Shown here in pieces: positions 46,111 to 59,361 of a DNA stretch of 64,000 nucleotides; the first letter of the stretch is position 1; every line of letters starts with the position of its first letter. The notes under the pieces were generated by a model that searched no databases, was not told the DNA's origin, and saw only the letters and a list, made by a program, of their open reading frames with translations. Source of the DNA: Rhynochetos jubatus (taxonomy: Eukaryota > Chordata > Aves > Eurypygiformes > Rhynochetidae); assembly GCA_027574665.1 (NCBI GenBank), contig CM050665.1, forward strand, positions 1,550,001 through 1,614,000. The letters are read 5' to 3'. A program made the position numbers and the translations under genes.

Positions 46111-49100
46111 GAGCGCTCCTCGGGGGGTTCCCAGAAGAGCTCTTGGAGAAGGGGGAAGGGAGGAGGAGGTGATGATCCTCCCTTCCTCTTCCATTTATCC
46201 TCAGCCTTTTCAGTTAACTCTTTGCCCGTTTTTGGGAACTAACACTCCTTTTTGCCGCGTCCCGTAAAAATCAGCAGAAAAGGCAGTAAATAAGGACGTA
46301 AGTGACCTGACAAAGAGCGCTGGGGATGTTCTGTTTGGTGTGTGAATTGCACACGCGAGTAGGCAGCGCAGTCACAGCTCGCTGCCACCACAGCCAGCGT
46401 ACCAGCCTCGCGCTTCGAGGCTTCTCGGGCTCCTGGAAGCGACGACCACCACGGTATTTGCGGCTGCAGTATCAATCTTTGACCTGGAGTGTTTTATCTT
46501 CCATTAGTAAGCCTTTCTCTGCGCTGAACTGGTTAAGTTAGGGTCAAATCTGGTTCAATACCTTCTTGGCATGCTCAGAGGGCCGGGTTTAAACAGTTGC
46601 TGAGACAGAGATGAGGCTGCCTTCCTGAGAGCCCGTCCCCGAGCACCGTGCTCTGCCCCGGCCGGGGCTGGCAGCCTGGGGGGCTGCCTGTGCCGGGCAG
46701 GTCGCGGCTGGCACGGAGTGGGAGCAGCTCTGGGGGCCGGTGGTCACGCGTCGCCTTTTGTTGACTCTAAAAACACGGCTGCTTCGGGTGGGAAGCTGAG
46801 CGTGGCTGCGTGCTGGGGAGGTTGCACGGTGCGCAGCCCCGGTTCCTGTTCCTCTGAAGGAAATCCCGTCGGGATGGTAGGCTGTGGCGTGAAAGGACAC
46901 GTTTTGAAATAAAAGGACTCAAAGAGGAAAAAATAAACCGTCCTGAGCCTCAGAGCTTGGAATATTAAGCGTGAGGCACAGCGTGGGAATGAGTGGAGAG
47001 GGGCCAGCGAGGCAGCCCTGAGAAACCGAACCTGGCTGTAAAAAAAGCAGGTTACCGATAGCCTTGCATATATTTACGAGATAGGGTTGTAAGAGTAGCC
47101 TCCCCCCGCCCTGCTCCAGCCCGTGCCATGGGAGGTTGTTCTCCAGGAAGCAGAGCCGCCGGTGCAGGAGCGTTGTCCGGCAGTCCGGAGGTCTCGACTG
47201 TTCCTGGATCTGCCAGCAACTCGCTGTGTTCTTGGCCAGCCCGGGCGGCTGTCAGTACCTGGGGTTTCCAGCTCGATAATAGGAAGAATACTCTCCTCAA
47301 CTCGGAGGGAAGTTGAGAGGCTCGGCAGACGCGTGCACGCGCGGCGCCGGGAGATCGGTGAATGGAAAGTGGGACAGAAACGCCGAGTGCGAGTCCCGCA
47401 CACGCGAGCGTCTGCCTTTGCCGGGTAGAAAACATTGGCCACGAGTGTCTGCAGAGCAGCTGTGAATGTTGGACTGTAGATAAGGAGAGGAGCAAGGATG
47501 TTGTTTTCCAAACCCGGCGCGGTGCCGGGAGCCCTGCTCCGACGTTTGGGTGTGGCCTGTGAATGCACCAGCAGGATCTGACTTCCCTTTGCCTAAGAGG
47601 AGCTGCACGCACATTGCCTGACCCTTGATCGCTCAATCCCTTGAACGTTGGAAACAAAGCGATGGGACTTTACTGCGGGGCGAGGAGATCTCTCCGGAGA
47701 GCTGGGAAAGGCAGGAAGGAGGAGGGCGGCAGCGCTGGGGTTCAGGCTTTGGCTCTGGGCTGGCTGGTCGGGGCAGCCACTGTCACTTCCATCTGTGCCA
47801 CGAGCGGCGTGGAACTGGGGAAAAGGCGGCTGGTCCCGAGACGGGTGCTGGTAATGGATTGCGTTCTGTTTTCTAATGAAAGTTTCATTTGAAGTTTGTT
47901 TACAGGAAAGAAGAAATTAGCAGAGAGAATTCTCCTGAGAACCCAGAGAGGAAAAAGAATGAGCTGCCTGACTTCCAAGCCAAAAGAGGGTGGAAGGGTA
48001 GATTAGATTTACCGTATTGCTCCGAGTCGTGGCTGTTGCTGCTGTTGAGAAACGCTTCCTTGTTTGGCTGAACGGTGGAGCCTGCTTCGAGGCTCAGCCT
48101 TCAGCCAGGTTCCTGGCACCCAGGGGAAGTTCAGAGCTGCCCGCCAGCCAGAAATTTTGATCCCGCTCTGGCGTCCCGTGTTGTGACGCCGGGACGTGTG
48201 CTGTGCTGCCGTCCCGCCGTCCCAGCCGACTGAAATGGGCCGTGGCTGGGCAGCCAGTGCTCCGGCCATTGCTGCCGGGGCCTCCTGTCCCAGGGATCGT
48301 CCCCGGTGCGAGCGGGGCAGTGCCAGGAGTTGCTGCTGGCACTGACGGGCAGCCCGAGGAGGTCACAATGCTCAGCCTTTTGGTCTCCGAGGGGTGTCCT
48401 GAGGAGTGAGCTTGCTGGTGGCCTCCAGTGTCCCAGCGAGGGATGCAGCGGAGGATGCCAGTGCCGCAGTGACAGGGATGTCCAGAGCCACGCTCGAGGT
48501 TGAGACCTGTCTCTTGCTTTAGGAAGGAGGCACAAGGTGTGGGGAGCTCTGGGCCACCATGGTGTAGGCAGGCAGCCGTGGCTCCGGGCAGTCCCCACTG
48601 CCGGCTTCGGCTGCTCCTCGCTGCTGTGAAGGGCTCACCCCAACGCCGCCTGCACGGTCGGCTTTGCGTTCCCTTGGGGTGGGCTGTGCTGTGGGGGCTG
48701 CGTGCTGCCGGGAAGACTGTCCCGCTGGCGTTTTGGCCAAGGGTGTGCGTTCGGAGTGCAGCAGGCTCTGGCTGGAAAGCAGGGGGGCAGGGGAGGGGGC
48801 TGCCTGGCAGAGTCCCACGGCAGCAGCCTGCTGTCCTGCTGGTGGCTGGATCCTGGGCTCATGAACATGCGGCAGCCTCGTTTGACTGGAGTCATTTATA
48901 GCTTATCAGTTTCTGGTTTGATACCCGGAGTATTTCTAATAATAGGCGAACGTTATTGCACCTCGAGAGTTGTGCTTTACACAGCGCGTGCACGCGAGGC
49001 ATCCTTCGTGTCCCTGCTTCCCCACGGCGCGTGAGGGCACGGGGAGCGTGGGGCCTCCCACGTCGTGTGCCGAGGCTGGGCATCCTCCGCAGCCGAGCCC

Positions 49101-50290
49101 CTCGGGCACTGCGCCTGCGTCAGAGGCTTTCCGAAAACGTCGCGGGTCGCTCCCGGGGCTCCTCGTCCTCACCGGACAGGTGAGAGACTGTGGGCAGCAG
49201 GGACCTTGGCGTTTGTGTTTGTCTCTTAAGCTCTGACAGTAATCTCGAGTAAGCCTCGTGAAGAAGGCCAGATATTAGGGTGGCTGCCTCCCTGCAAATG
49301 CTCACAATAAAGAGACTATTTATAGTTTGCAACAGGGAGACCTTTGCAGTTCTGTTCCTGTACGTGCAAGATGGAGTTTCTGGAGAGGCAGGATCGCTCC
49401 GTGGCTGGCTGAGCTGAGGGACAGCGAGCCTTCCCCCTGCCGCCCGCCTCTCCTGCTCTGCCCAGCTTGGGCACGGGGGGCTGCAGGGGCACCTGCCTGG
49501 CAGGGCTGGGGGTCCCCGTCCCGGTGCTGTGCGTGCATGGGGCTGCTAGCCCCGTCCGTCCGTCCGTGCGTGTGGGGTTTCACAAGCCGTAAATTCCAGG
49601 AAACTCCCCGGGAGGCACATCGTGGGAGCGGGCTGGGGGCGGGCGCGAGCCCCGAGCCAGCAGATGTGTCTGCAGGGACGAGGAGCGGGAGGAAAAGCAC
49701 AAACCTGTCTTTAAAGACATTTGTTTGTTCACAGTGAAAACTGTCAGCCAGCGGTGGGCAGAAGGGGCAGTTTTTACGAGGCGCAGGCGTGGGCTGGGGG
49801 GGTGCTTGCCAATTCCTTCTTACAAGGGGAGGGAGCGGGGATTGTGTTTTATCTCAGGACCAGGGGGAGGAAGAAAAAAAATAAGAGCAGAGAGTTTACG
49901 AGCCTTTGAAAGGTTCCAATCAAAGGGAAGCGCGCTTGAAAGCGGTTCTGGAAACGTTTTTGGTGTTCCCTTGCACCCCAGGGCTCCGGGTGCGGGCTCT
50001 GCCCGTTGCTTTGGGAGGGGAGCGGGGAGAGGAAGGCAGATAAAGGGATCTCCAGTGGGACCCTGTTAATACAGGGACACGTATCTGCTTCCTGCGGAGC
50101 TGCGTGTGCGGAGAGTTCAGCTCGGGGAGGTCCTGCAGCCCCTCCTCTCATTCAGGATCTCAGTGCTGCCTTTATGATGATGGTTTTGAAATCCTGTGGC
50201 TGACCTTTCCGGCGCTGGAAGCGATCCAAGGGCTGTGTCTCGAAGTACTGTAAAGGTTAGCGAGAAGGGAGAGAGAGGGGGAGAGAGAAA

Positions 50291-50749
50291 ATGTCCTTTC
50301 AGCTGCAGGAGTGGGAGAGAGGAATGTCATCTATGCCATCGGGGAGCGAGTGGCTGGCCGGGTTCCCCAGCCTGAGCTGGGGTGTCCCTGCCTCGCTGGG
50401 GACCTCGCTCCCCCAGCCCCTTCCCGAGGTGCACAGTGTCGTTTTGGGTCAAGGTACAGAGGCTGTATGCCTTGGGAGAGGGCTGGAGGAGCCGTCCCTC
50501 TGGGCTGGGCTCCAGGAGCCTCCTCTGCAGCATCAGGCGGTGCACATCTATGGGGATGGGTGCTGCTACCCATATCTGCCCCCTCCGGCCGGTGCCAGTC
50601 CTCCGGTGATTCCTGTTGCAGCAGAGGATTTGATTTCAAATAAGCCCGAGGTGTTTTACGGTGCCGTTTCAATGGAGTTGCACCCCATCCCCATCTCCTA
50701 CACGCCGCTGCCTCTCCAGAACGGCGCTGGGGTGGATGGAGATGAAAGG
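50291..50749 (+). CDS. Candidate alternative first coding exon (153 codons)
   Basis: An open frame begins MSFQLQEWERG at an ATG with A at -3 and is preceded 30 bases earlier by an in-frame TAG (50258-50260). It runs to 50815, but at AGG|GTAAAC (50749/50750) there is a plausible donor in phase 0, matching the phase 0 acceptor of exon 5 only 306 bp downstream. The product would end ...NGAGVDGDER and continue [11 protein letters not shown] of exon 5. Composition is less biased than the spurious frames nearby: a Pro/Tyr-rich second half with VHIYGDGCCYPYLPP and VSMELHPIPISYTPLPLQNG. I do not recognise the segment in NOL4 or NOL4L. The donor has C at +5, a weakness. It may be an unspliced chance frame. 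Confidence 0.35.
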
Positions 50750-51054
50750 GTAAACTCCAGGGCTGAGCCATCCGCTCCTACAGGATGCGAGCTCTTTCTA
50801 ATTGTCCTCAATTAGAGACAGTGCCATTGCTCAGGCACGTCTTCAGGCAGGAAGCAGAGCCTGGCGTCCCGTGGGGCAGCCACCTAGGCCGGCCGTGGCC
50901 TTGGGGAGCACCGAGGGGCCAGTGAGCCTTCCTGGGGGGCAGGAGCTGCCCACGGGATTGGTTTTAGGGAGGAGAGCAGTGGGGAGATGTTAAAGCCAGA
51001 GAAAGAAGGAAAGAAAATAGCTCGTCGAGTTAACCCTTTCCTGCTTTCCTCCAG

Positions 51055-51196
51055 GATGAGACATCGGTGAGCAGCGAGGACTTTGATATGAACGACTCCA
51101 CATGGATCTCAGCTGACCAGCACCTGAACTCCAGCCTGAGCCCCAGCCAGGACGAGAGCATGCGCAGCCCGCAGAACCTGCACGGCCAGGAGGATG
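51055..51196 (+). CDS. NOL4L: NOL4L coding exon 5 (residues 230-276 and first base of 277)
   Basis: Acceptor CTTTCCTCCAG after a strong pyrimidine tract, donor GATG|GTGAGT; 142 bases, phase 0 in, one base out. It encodes [20 protein letters not shown] then [16 protein letters not shown] and [11 protein letters not shown], a Ser/Asp-rich, probably disordered segment typical of the family. The ATG of Met241 (51088-51090, G at -3) starts MNDSTW, which corresponds to the N-terminus of the short NOL4L protein, so this exon can serve both long and short forms. The LSPSQDE and RSPQN pieces are likely proline-directed phosphorylation sites. Confidence 0.95.
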
Positions 51197-53098
51197 GTGA
51201 GTGCTCCGGCGGGCGGGCAGCGCTCTGTGCCTCTGCCGCACCGTGTTTTTGTGACGCATTAAACATTAACCAGTCCTTTCTGATCAGGTGTCCCACCTGT
51301 AGGATGGATTTCATATCAGCGCAGGCTTCGAAGCAGCGCCAACTCCCAGTCCTTCCCATTTAGCCTCTAGGCAGGGCTCTCTCCAGCTCCTTGTGCGAGG
51401 ACCTGGCTCCCAGCTCCTCCAGGAAGAGGTCACCAAGTCTTTTCCTGAGTGCCCAGGTTGTAGTTTCCCTGTTAGTCCCGAACCGCGGGCTGCACGCAGC
51501 CCCGCCGCAGGAAGGATACCGAGGCTTTGCCGTGCAGGTCGCAGCTTTCTGTGCTTGGAAAACTGCACCTTAGACAGCACGTTTGATCCCCCAGGCCAGA
51601 ACTGTGCAACCCGCGATGGCTGAGGGCGAGGAGAGCGCGGGGTGACCGTGGGGGTCTCCTCACTCCGGGCAGGCGGGTGGAAGGGGCTGAAGGGTGGGAG
51701 GAAGTTTTTGGTGGCGAGAGGTCGTGTGTTGCTTCTGTGAAACACGCTGGTTTAAAATAAAAGAGCGAGTAAATAAATGGTAGAAGTACGAGTTCAGGTC
51801 AGAGTTCATGTCCGTGATGGTTGGAAGGATTCGGTGGTTGGACTGTTACCGGCTCAAGAGGTTGAATCCCTCATCGGCCCCAGTCCGGGTGCTGCTGGGA
51901 GAGCAGGAAGGGAGCCGAGGAGTCAGGGACAGCCTGGGCTGGGTCGGTGCTGCTGTAAGAAAGGGGACTGGAAAGCCCCCCCGGGGGAAAGAAGGGGCTT
52001 TTGTGCTGGCAGGTCTCCCTGTGGTGGCTTTTAGCCTCTTGCGTGGCCAGTGGTGGGGACAGTGGGGACGGCGGGGACGCTGCTCTCTCCAATCCAGCGC
52101 GTTGTGGCACTTCAGTTTGTACTGCAAACCTGCTTTTTTGAGAAGCTGCTGGTTTTAAACAGCCCGCCCCAGCCCCGCGGTCAGGCAGCCTCGCTGCGGA
52201 TGTGAAACCTGCGCCGGCCACGGCCCCGTCCGGCGGGACGGGCGGCGGCACTTCTGCTTGCCCGGCGCCCAGCTGGGCCCGTGGCAGGGGGAAGGGCGTT
52301 CTGGCAGTAACAGCCACTCACAGCAGGAGTGGTTGGCAATTCGGGACCGGGCTGCAGCCCGTGCCCCGAGCTAGTGCCGCCTCTTGTACCTGTGGCCTGG
52401 CCGGCTCTCTCCGTACCCCCTGAACTTTGCCATTCTCCCGTCGGGATATTTCGGGCTTGTGGCTCATCCCTCCCCACTGAGTTCCCAAGTCTCATTTACG
52501 ATCTGGAATGACACGGTTTTGATCCCTTTGCTGAACGCTATTAATCAACAGTGAGGGACTCGCGTATTTGGACAAATCAAGAGGTTCTCGCTCAAGCTGA
52601 ATCCTCTCTCTCTGCCCTCTTGGGAAATGCTTCCACTTTTTCGTGCCCTGGGGTTTTCCTTCAGAAGCGGGTGTCCTTTCTGGGGCCCTTCCTGGCTTCT
52701 TCTTCTGTAGGGTTCAGCGGTGAGCAATAAAGCTCCTTTCCTTTTCGTGAGGAATGAAGTGTCCCGGGCTGTCCCCGGGGTCGGCAGGAGGCGAAACCAG
52801 GTAGAGTTTGGCAGATCAGAAGCGATGGAGTGGAAGAGTAAGCAAGCCAAGGCCGGGGTTACTAACGAGACGGGGATCTCCGTCAGGCTGTTGTACTTCA
52901 GGCGGCGTTTTATGGGACTGAAAAGAGGTTTTGTATGTCCGTGTCCTGCACTGGAGCTCCAACACACCGGCTGGGGTGAAAGGCCTCCTGCCAGTCCCTC
53001 TGCCTTACCACGCTCCCACCCCGGACTGAGGCACACACGCGGCTGAGAAGGGAAGGACGATGGAGCATCCCAGGGGGGCAGCGAGTGGTTAGAGGAGA

Positions 53099-53213
53099 GA
53101 AGCACGGAGAAGGGGCATGGAGAAGGAGCACGGAGCGGAGAGGGAGCATGGAGAAGGAGCACAGAGCAGAGAAGGAGCATGGAGCAGAGGAGCACGGAGC
53201 GGAGAAGGAGCAT
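53099..53213. repeat. Purine-rich short tandem array
   Basis: Variants of AGAAGGAGCAYGGAGCRG follow one another with units of about 13-18 bp, mostly A and G on the + strand. Frames stay open on both strands and give repetitive Glu/Lys/His or Ser/Pro/Cys peptides, which are not called as genes. Confidence 0.85.
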
Positions 53214-56200
53214 GTTGGGAGAGGAGAGGCGAATTACTGGAACGGGATAGGGAGCATGTATGAATCAACGTGTTGCGCATTCTTCGGTTTCCTCTTCTCT
53301 TGACCCATGAAAGCTCTTTTTTGGGGAAGCAGATGTGTCTTACCTGGTTCACACTGGCTTGCCAGGGCTGTGCACACACAAGACTTCCCTAAGGAAATCA
53401 TCTTGGCGTGAGTAAGCAGCCCGTGTGAGCTGCTCCTTGGAGCCCAGCCGGCCTGGATGCCCCATGCAGACCACCTGCCCGAGGCAGCCCGAGGCTCTGC
53501 CCGAAGTACTCCATGCCAAAGCTGGATGTTTAGCCACATCTCCCATGCTCAGCCATGCCCTCAGCAGCCCCGCAGAGCTCTGGGCTTCTCCCACCAGCTG
53601 TGGGAGACGCGTCCGACGCTGCAGCAAGCCCCATCCTCCCCTCAGCCAGGCTGGGCTTGGCTCCTGGTGTTCCAGCACTGCAGCCAGGCCTGGTCGCACG
53701 GTCGGGAGCTTGTTCAGGACTTGATACTCTCCTCCTTCTGGAAATCCTTTTGAGTTACTCAATTGCTGCTGCCTGCTGCTGTCTGATGGGCAGGATGCTT
53801 GGCTTGTGTCTTCTGTGAAAGGCTTCCCAAAGTATAAAGTTTTAATGAAGAGCTGCCTGGTAGGAGAGCAGTATCGTCTGACACGCTCGTTCAAGCCTTG
53901 TTTAAGCCCCGAAACACCAGCTCCAGGTCTGCGAGAGGCCTGGGAGGAGCAGGTGCTCTCCTACGGCACAGGAGCAGAGTGCTACGAGATCCAGAGGCAG
54001 ATGAGCAGGGAGCCATCATCCCGTGCTTAGATATGCAGGAGTCTTCTAAATCTTCAGAGAGCTAAAAAGCAGCTGGGACGAACGCCAACACCTTCTGTCT
54101 CCGTGCCCAGAAACCTTGGCCCAGCAGAGCCGTGCTGCAACCAGCGGCAGCCCTTGGAGCGGTGGGGAAACAAATTTGACCTTCGGAGTGTGAGGGACAG
54201 AGAAGGCACCGTTGGGAGAGCCTCAGCAGCAGAGCCGGGGTTCCCGCTGGGCTGGCAGGCACACGGTGGGATGCAGGATGCACCGGGCAGCTCCAAGCAG
54301 CCACGCCGACACACACACACTCGCTCCTTCCATTTTCCTTTGTTACTCATCCTGCGGGCCCCAGCACGGAAAACGTGAAGCTCCCTGCGACATCCCTTCC
54401 CTGTCGGATATTGCTCACAGTGTACGTGCCCGCAGGAAGCCGGCGGCTACCCAAAGCGACGGCAAGATCAACACGAGCCCTTTGCTGCCGGAGCGGAGCT
54501 ATTGTGCAGGACATCCTGGAGGGATGCGCCTGTGGCAGCCAGCACGCCTTCGCAGTGCAGTGACCCTGAAGGCCACGCCGTCTCGCTGTCCCCATTGCCC
54601 GTCGCTGGCCCTGAAGGTGTCCCGTGCCCGCTCCCGGCTGAGCGCAGGGCCCGGTGCCTGGCCCTGTCTTGCCGCAGCACCTTCAGCCGGCGTCGGTCCG
54701 TCTCCAGAGCCTGTCTGCGTCCACAGGCGAATGCAGCATCATGAAACAGCCTGGTTCGGTCTGGTGCATGGGTCTGAGCGGGGTCTGTCCCCACGGGGAC
54801 GCTGTGACCTGGCAGCGAGAGCAGTGCCCTTGGAAAGAAGGCAGCAGGCAGACCCTGAGCCCGTTACGTGAGGACTGATGTAGAAGCCGCCTCCTCCTTG
54901 CCTGGTAACAGGACACATCTCGCCTCATCCCTGGCCCTATGTCCTGCTCCGTTGCCCAGGAGCAGTGCTCAGCCCTCCCAGTCCTTCTGAAGAGCAGGGA
55001 AAGCTCCTGAGTGTAAAATCTGCTTTCCCTGCACGGGGAGCACGGGGTTGTTTCATGGGACCGTGCTGGGACAGGTCTCCTTCCAGCTGAGGTCCCTGCG
55101 GGGAGTCCTGGCTTGACTGGCAGCGTCCCTCAGCCCGTTCTGCCTGGAGCAGCAGCGGCTAATCCAGACCTTGGAGAAAGGGCTTTCTTAACCTACTTAA
55201 CTGTGATGGCACGTGCTCCCCGGGGGCATCCCTCGGGGCCGCTGACCCGCTCCAGGTGTTGGGGACATCCCTCCGGAGTGCTCCAAAGAGAGACCTCAAG
55301 GACATGCAGGCAGGCGTTATTTCAGGATGCTGTTCTATCCTGGGAGCATGTCACTGCTCTGGCCACCCTGCCCTGGGGCCGACGGGGACAGCACCAAGCC
55401 GTCCCCGGCACAGCCGTCTCTCTTCTGGTATGGCACGCGTCCCGCAGCTCCGGGTCACACTGCTGTTACGTGGCGAGATGCCCACGATGCGCTGCATGTC
55501 GCCAGGCTCCCCGAGCCACCGCCCCAGCACAGCACGTTCTGGGTGGGGGCACAGCATCCCTCATGCCAAATGCTCCGCGAGGTCAGCCCCTGCCCGCAGG
55601 CCCCCATGCACCGGCGTCCCCTCACGCCAGGCTCCGTCCCCGGGGCAGCCGTGACACCCCTCTCCTTCGCGACGCGGGGCCGTGGCACCCTCCTTGCTTC
55701 GCCGTAGCGGGGTTACTTGCTGTGGGCGACGTTGGGTGTCGCGTGGTTCCCGGTTTCCCTCTGCTGCCGGGGCTCTCGTCCCACTCTGGGTGAACACAAA
55801 TGCAGGGAAGGCCCAGCAGATGCAGGGACAGCTATCTGATGGCCATTGCAGGAGGTGGTCTGAGAGCCCCCAGCCCCTGGCTTTTCCCAGGCTGCAGAAT
55901 TCTCTGTTTTCAGGGCTTCCTGCACCAGTGTTGGGTTTTGCTCTCCCAGAAGCCTTCTCAGTGCCTAAGCAAGACTAGGACCAGCGTCCAGCCTTCCAAC
56001 AGCTAGATGTGACCTTGTTTCATTTTGCCTAGGCATCGATTTCCTCTCTCCCGGGGTGTCCCCACGCCACGCTGTCCCCGCAGCAGAAGGCAGCAAGCAC
56101 GTCCCTGCCCTGCCTGAGCAGTCTGGGCTGGTGGCTCCATTCCATCACCTCTTCCAGGGGCACGTCTGCTCCTCCCGAGCAAAGGCCCTTGGGATAAGAT

Positions 56201-59200
56201 AAACACCCTCCTTTCGGCACCTTCTGAAGCTGCCCGTTCGTGCTGCGAGGTGGGGAAGCGCAGGGGCTGCGGCCGCGTCGCCAGCCCCTTGCACTGACCC
56301 CCCCGGGGCTGTCGGTCGGTTTGTCCTGCTTGAACCCGGAGCAGAGTTTGGAGGGGGACTTCCCTGGTCTGCAGCAGGGGAGACCCCCTCCAAAACCCTG
56401 CCCAAAGCCACCCAACCCGTTCGTTTGGCGTGGGGAGAGGCACTGCCCGGGCAGCGCGGGGCCACGGCGTGTCCCCTCCCTGCGGCGAGATCCGGGTGGC
56501 TGCGGCACAAGGAGAGGCTTGGCCCGCGCCTTCTTCCCCGCCGCTGGTGGTGCCGGCTGCTGTCTCCGGCCTTGAGCAGCGAGGTGGCCGGAGGAGCAGC
56601 GGTGGGAGGGATGGGGGTCGGGAGAAGGGAAAACCGAGGGACAGAGAGCGCTTTTGGCAAGGCAGCGGGAGCCGCTGAGCTTTGGCACGTGGGAAAATGG
56701 CCATCGTGGGGCCAGAGCGGTGAGGTCGCAGTGCCAGAGGGAGCTACTCCCTCGGGCTGGGCAGCGGAGCCGGCGGGAGACGGCACCAGGGGGCACCTTT
56801 CATGCCGAAGGAGGGGGAGCTGGCCGCACAGCGCTGCCTTGTCCGGCCGGACTTGCCTGCGGACGCGCATTGTGTCCAGCCGTGCCAGATGTCCGGCTCC
56901 TCGAGGGCTCTGGTCACAGGCAGGGACCCGGGGAGGGAAGGTGGAGGGTGGACACTTTGGGACGTAACGAGGTTTGCATTAACGCAGGGAGACAGGAAAT
57001 AGAGTGTCTTAACCGGACACTGGCCAGCCCCAACGCCCCGCGGCCCCCAACGACGTTCCTTGTTTCTGTCTTAGGCGTCTCGGAGGGAATCGTCCAGGCA
57101 GGACCTGGAGAAAAGGCTTCATGCTCTGTCCACGTGAGCGTTGCGGGGTGGCTGCGGTAGCCAGCCTGGCCAGGGCCGGGGCGGCCATGGTAGCCAGCAT
57201 GGCCAGGGCCTCACGTGCCGCTCACCACCCAGTCCTGGGTGCCGGAGCCCCAGGGTGCTTGTGCCTAATGAGTGCGGCAGTGCCGCCCGCCGTGTCCCCC
57301 CGCGGGGCCCCGTTCCCACTCGGGCTCTCTAATTTGTATGAAGTATCCCCTCCTCGCAGGCTTTCCTCCTCCCCTGCTTCCCCCTTCTCGTCTCTTTTGT
57401 GAGTGAATAATTTATGGCACTTTTCATCTTCCTGGCTGTTGTTCAGGCGGGCGGCGGTGGGATGCTCTGCGCCCTCCTGGCACCCGCTCTGGGGCCGGGG
57501 GGGCACAGCTCCAGCCCGTGCTGGTGCCACGGCACGGTGGAACCAGGCTATTCACCCCCCGCCCCCCGGTAGTGAAACGGGAGACTGAGCTAGGAGCAAC
57601 GACCTCTTGCCACTGGCCACGGGCAGGCAGGGCCACGGCTGGTGGCTCCGTCCGTGGTGGTCTGTGGGGCAGCAAGGGTCACCGACGGGACCCGGTGGTG
57701 ACCGCGGCGGCCACGCAGGCGGGCGGGCAGTGGCCAAGCGCCAGTGCCGGCCGGGGGCTCCTGCCGTGGCGGGGCACGGGCAGGGCCGGGCAGCCCCTGG
57801 CCCGCCACGGTGCGGGGCTGCGGTGAGGTTTCCGTGGGCCGCTGGCTCTTACATAAGCTCATTGTTTTCTGAGTCAAAAGAGGTTTTGTCCCCGCTCTGG
57901 AGATGTGACAGGAGGAGGAACAATTTGCCCCATTCATCTTTAACTTGCCTTCGGAGCGCGGTGGCCTTCGCCGACGGAGACGTTAAACCCAACCACTTCC
58001 CCGCCGTAAAACCTCCCGGGGAGCAGGTGTTGGAAATCGCCCCTTCCCCTCCTGATCTCCGCAAATCCAGCGCCGCAGAAATCAAGGATAATCCAGCAGC
58101 CTCTTCAAAATGAAAATGCTGAGCCCTGATTAATTCATTTAATAAGTGACTGATCCCCTCCTCCCCCAGCACCACGGCCCAAGGAGCCATTTTGCTTCTC
58201 ACTCTCCCGGGCTCGGCGCCGACGGGAAGAGGCCGAGGCTGCGGTGGAGGCACGAGGCGGCTTCCCCATGGCCTCCTCACCGCTCACCCGCTCGTGGCCA
58301 CCACGGTGGGGCCGAGGAGGGCAGCGGTCCGGGAGCCACGGGGCCAGTTGGCCTCCACCGGCGTCCCCTGCGTGGGGCCGGGGTCTCCTGCGCCTCCATC
58401 CCTCGGAGCCCTGGCTCCAGGAGAACGAAATATTCCCGAAAAATCAAACCGGTTAGAAGTGACGTTGTTTTTACAGTTCCATCTGCTTCAATTAGGGCGC
58501 GGGGGGTGGAGCAGGGGGGCTCCCAATTATCCTCATTAGAGGGGCTCCTCGTGCAGCCAGGCTCCAGCCGCGAGCAGGGAGCTCACCGGGCTCGTGCTGG
58601 TGGATAATGAATATATTCATGGCCGCGCAGCCTGGCCTTGCCCGCCTGCTGCTGCCCGAGCCCCGCTCGTTACGAGGGCTTGGGGCGCTCCCCGGGAGTC
58701 TGCAGAAAACCTCTCCAAGCTCAGGAGTTGGGTGGGTTTTACTGGAATGGTGATTCTCTGGGAGCGCGGCCAACGCGGCCCCGCTGCTCCTCCTGCCGTA
58801 GATGCCGTTGGCAGAGCAGGAGGCTAAACCCGGTCCCAGCACCCGAGGCTCCTGCTCCCTCTCCCCCAGGGCCCGGTTTGCCGCAGGGTGCCCCAGCGAG
58901 GCTGCCTGGGGAGCGGCACCGGCACCATCCCAGCCCGTCCGCGCCAACCAGGAGAGCCCAGCGCTCCCTCCTGAGCCCATCTGCGTTTGCAAGCTGCCCT
59001 CCGGGCCCAGGGACGTGGGCGGTCCGGCTTCGTGGCTGTTTCTCTGCCCACAGGACTGGGATTAACCCACCGCTTCATATGCGGAGCTTGTGGGTGAGCA
59101 CAACCTGTAAACATGTAGAAATAAGAAATCCTCTGTAGCTAGTGGCTTCACAGGCCGTATCTACTGGCGGCCTGCGCGGTGGGACGGGCACTGCCGTCGG

Positions 59201-59361
59201 GGACGGGAGCTGCAGGGGCCGGGGCAGAGCTGGTGGGCACAGCGAGGCTGGAAGTGGATGGAAAAGGCAGAGGGGGATGCCCAGGGAGGACTGGGGGAGC
59301 TCAGAGCAAGGCAGGGATGCCTGGGGGTGGGGCTGGGGATGTGCTGGGGCAGACGGGGGAT

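Larger units (their letters stand above)
34603..51054 (+). other. NOL4L: NOL4L intron 4
   Basis: A 16.5-kb intron. It contains a CR1 copy (35321-35532), MIR-like SINE fragments near 41.1 and 42.2 kb, the second copy of the dispersed element (42918-43053), a perfect hairpin at 43161, a CpG island at 44.0-46.1 kb, a small G-rich triple repeat at 46027 and a candidate alternative first coding exon at 50291-50749. The rest shows nothing I can name. Confidence 0.85.

Noticed and set aside
53085-53379. Repetitive Glu/His (+) and Ser/Pro/Cys (-) frames
   Set aside because: Direct translation of the purine-rich tandem array.
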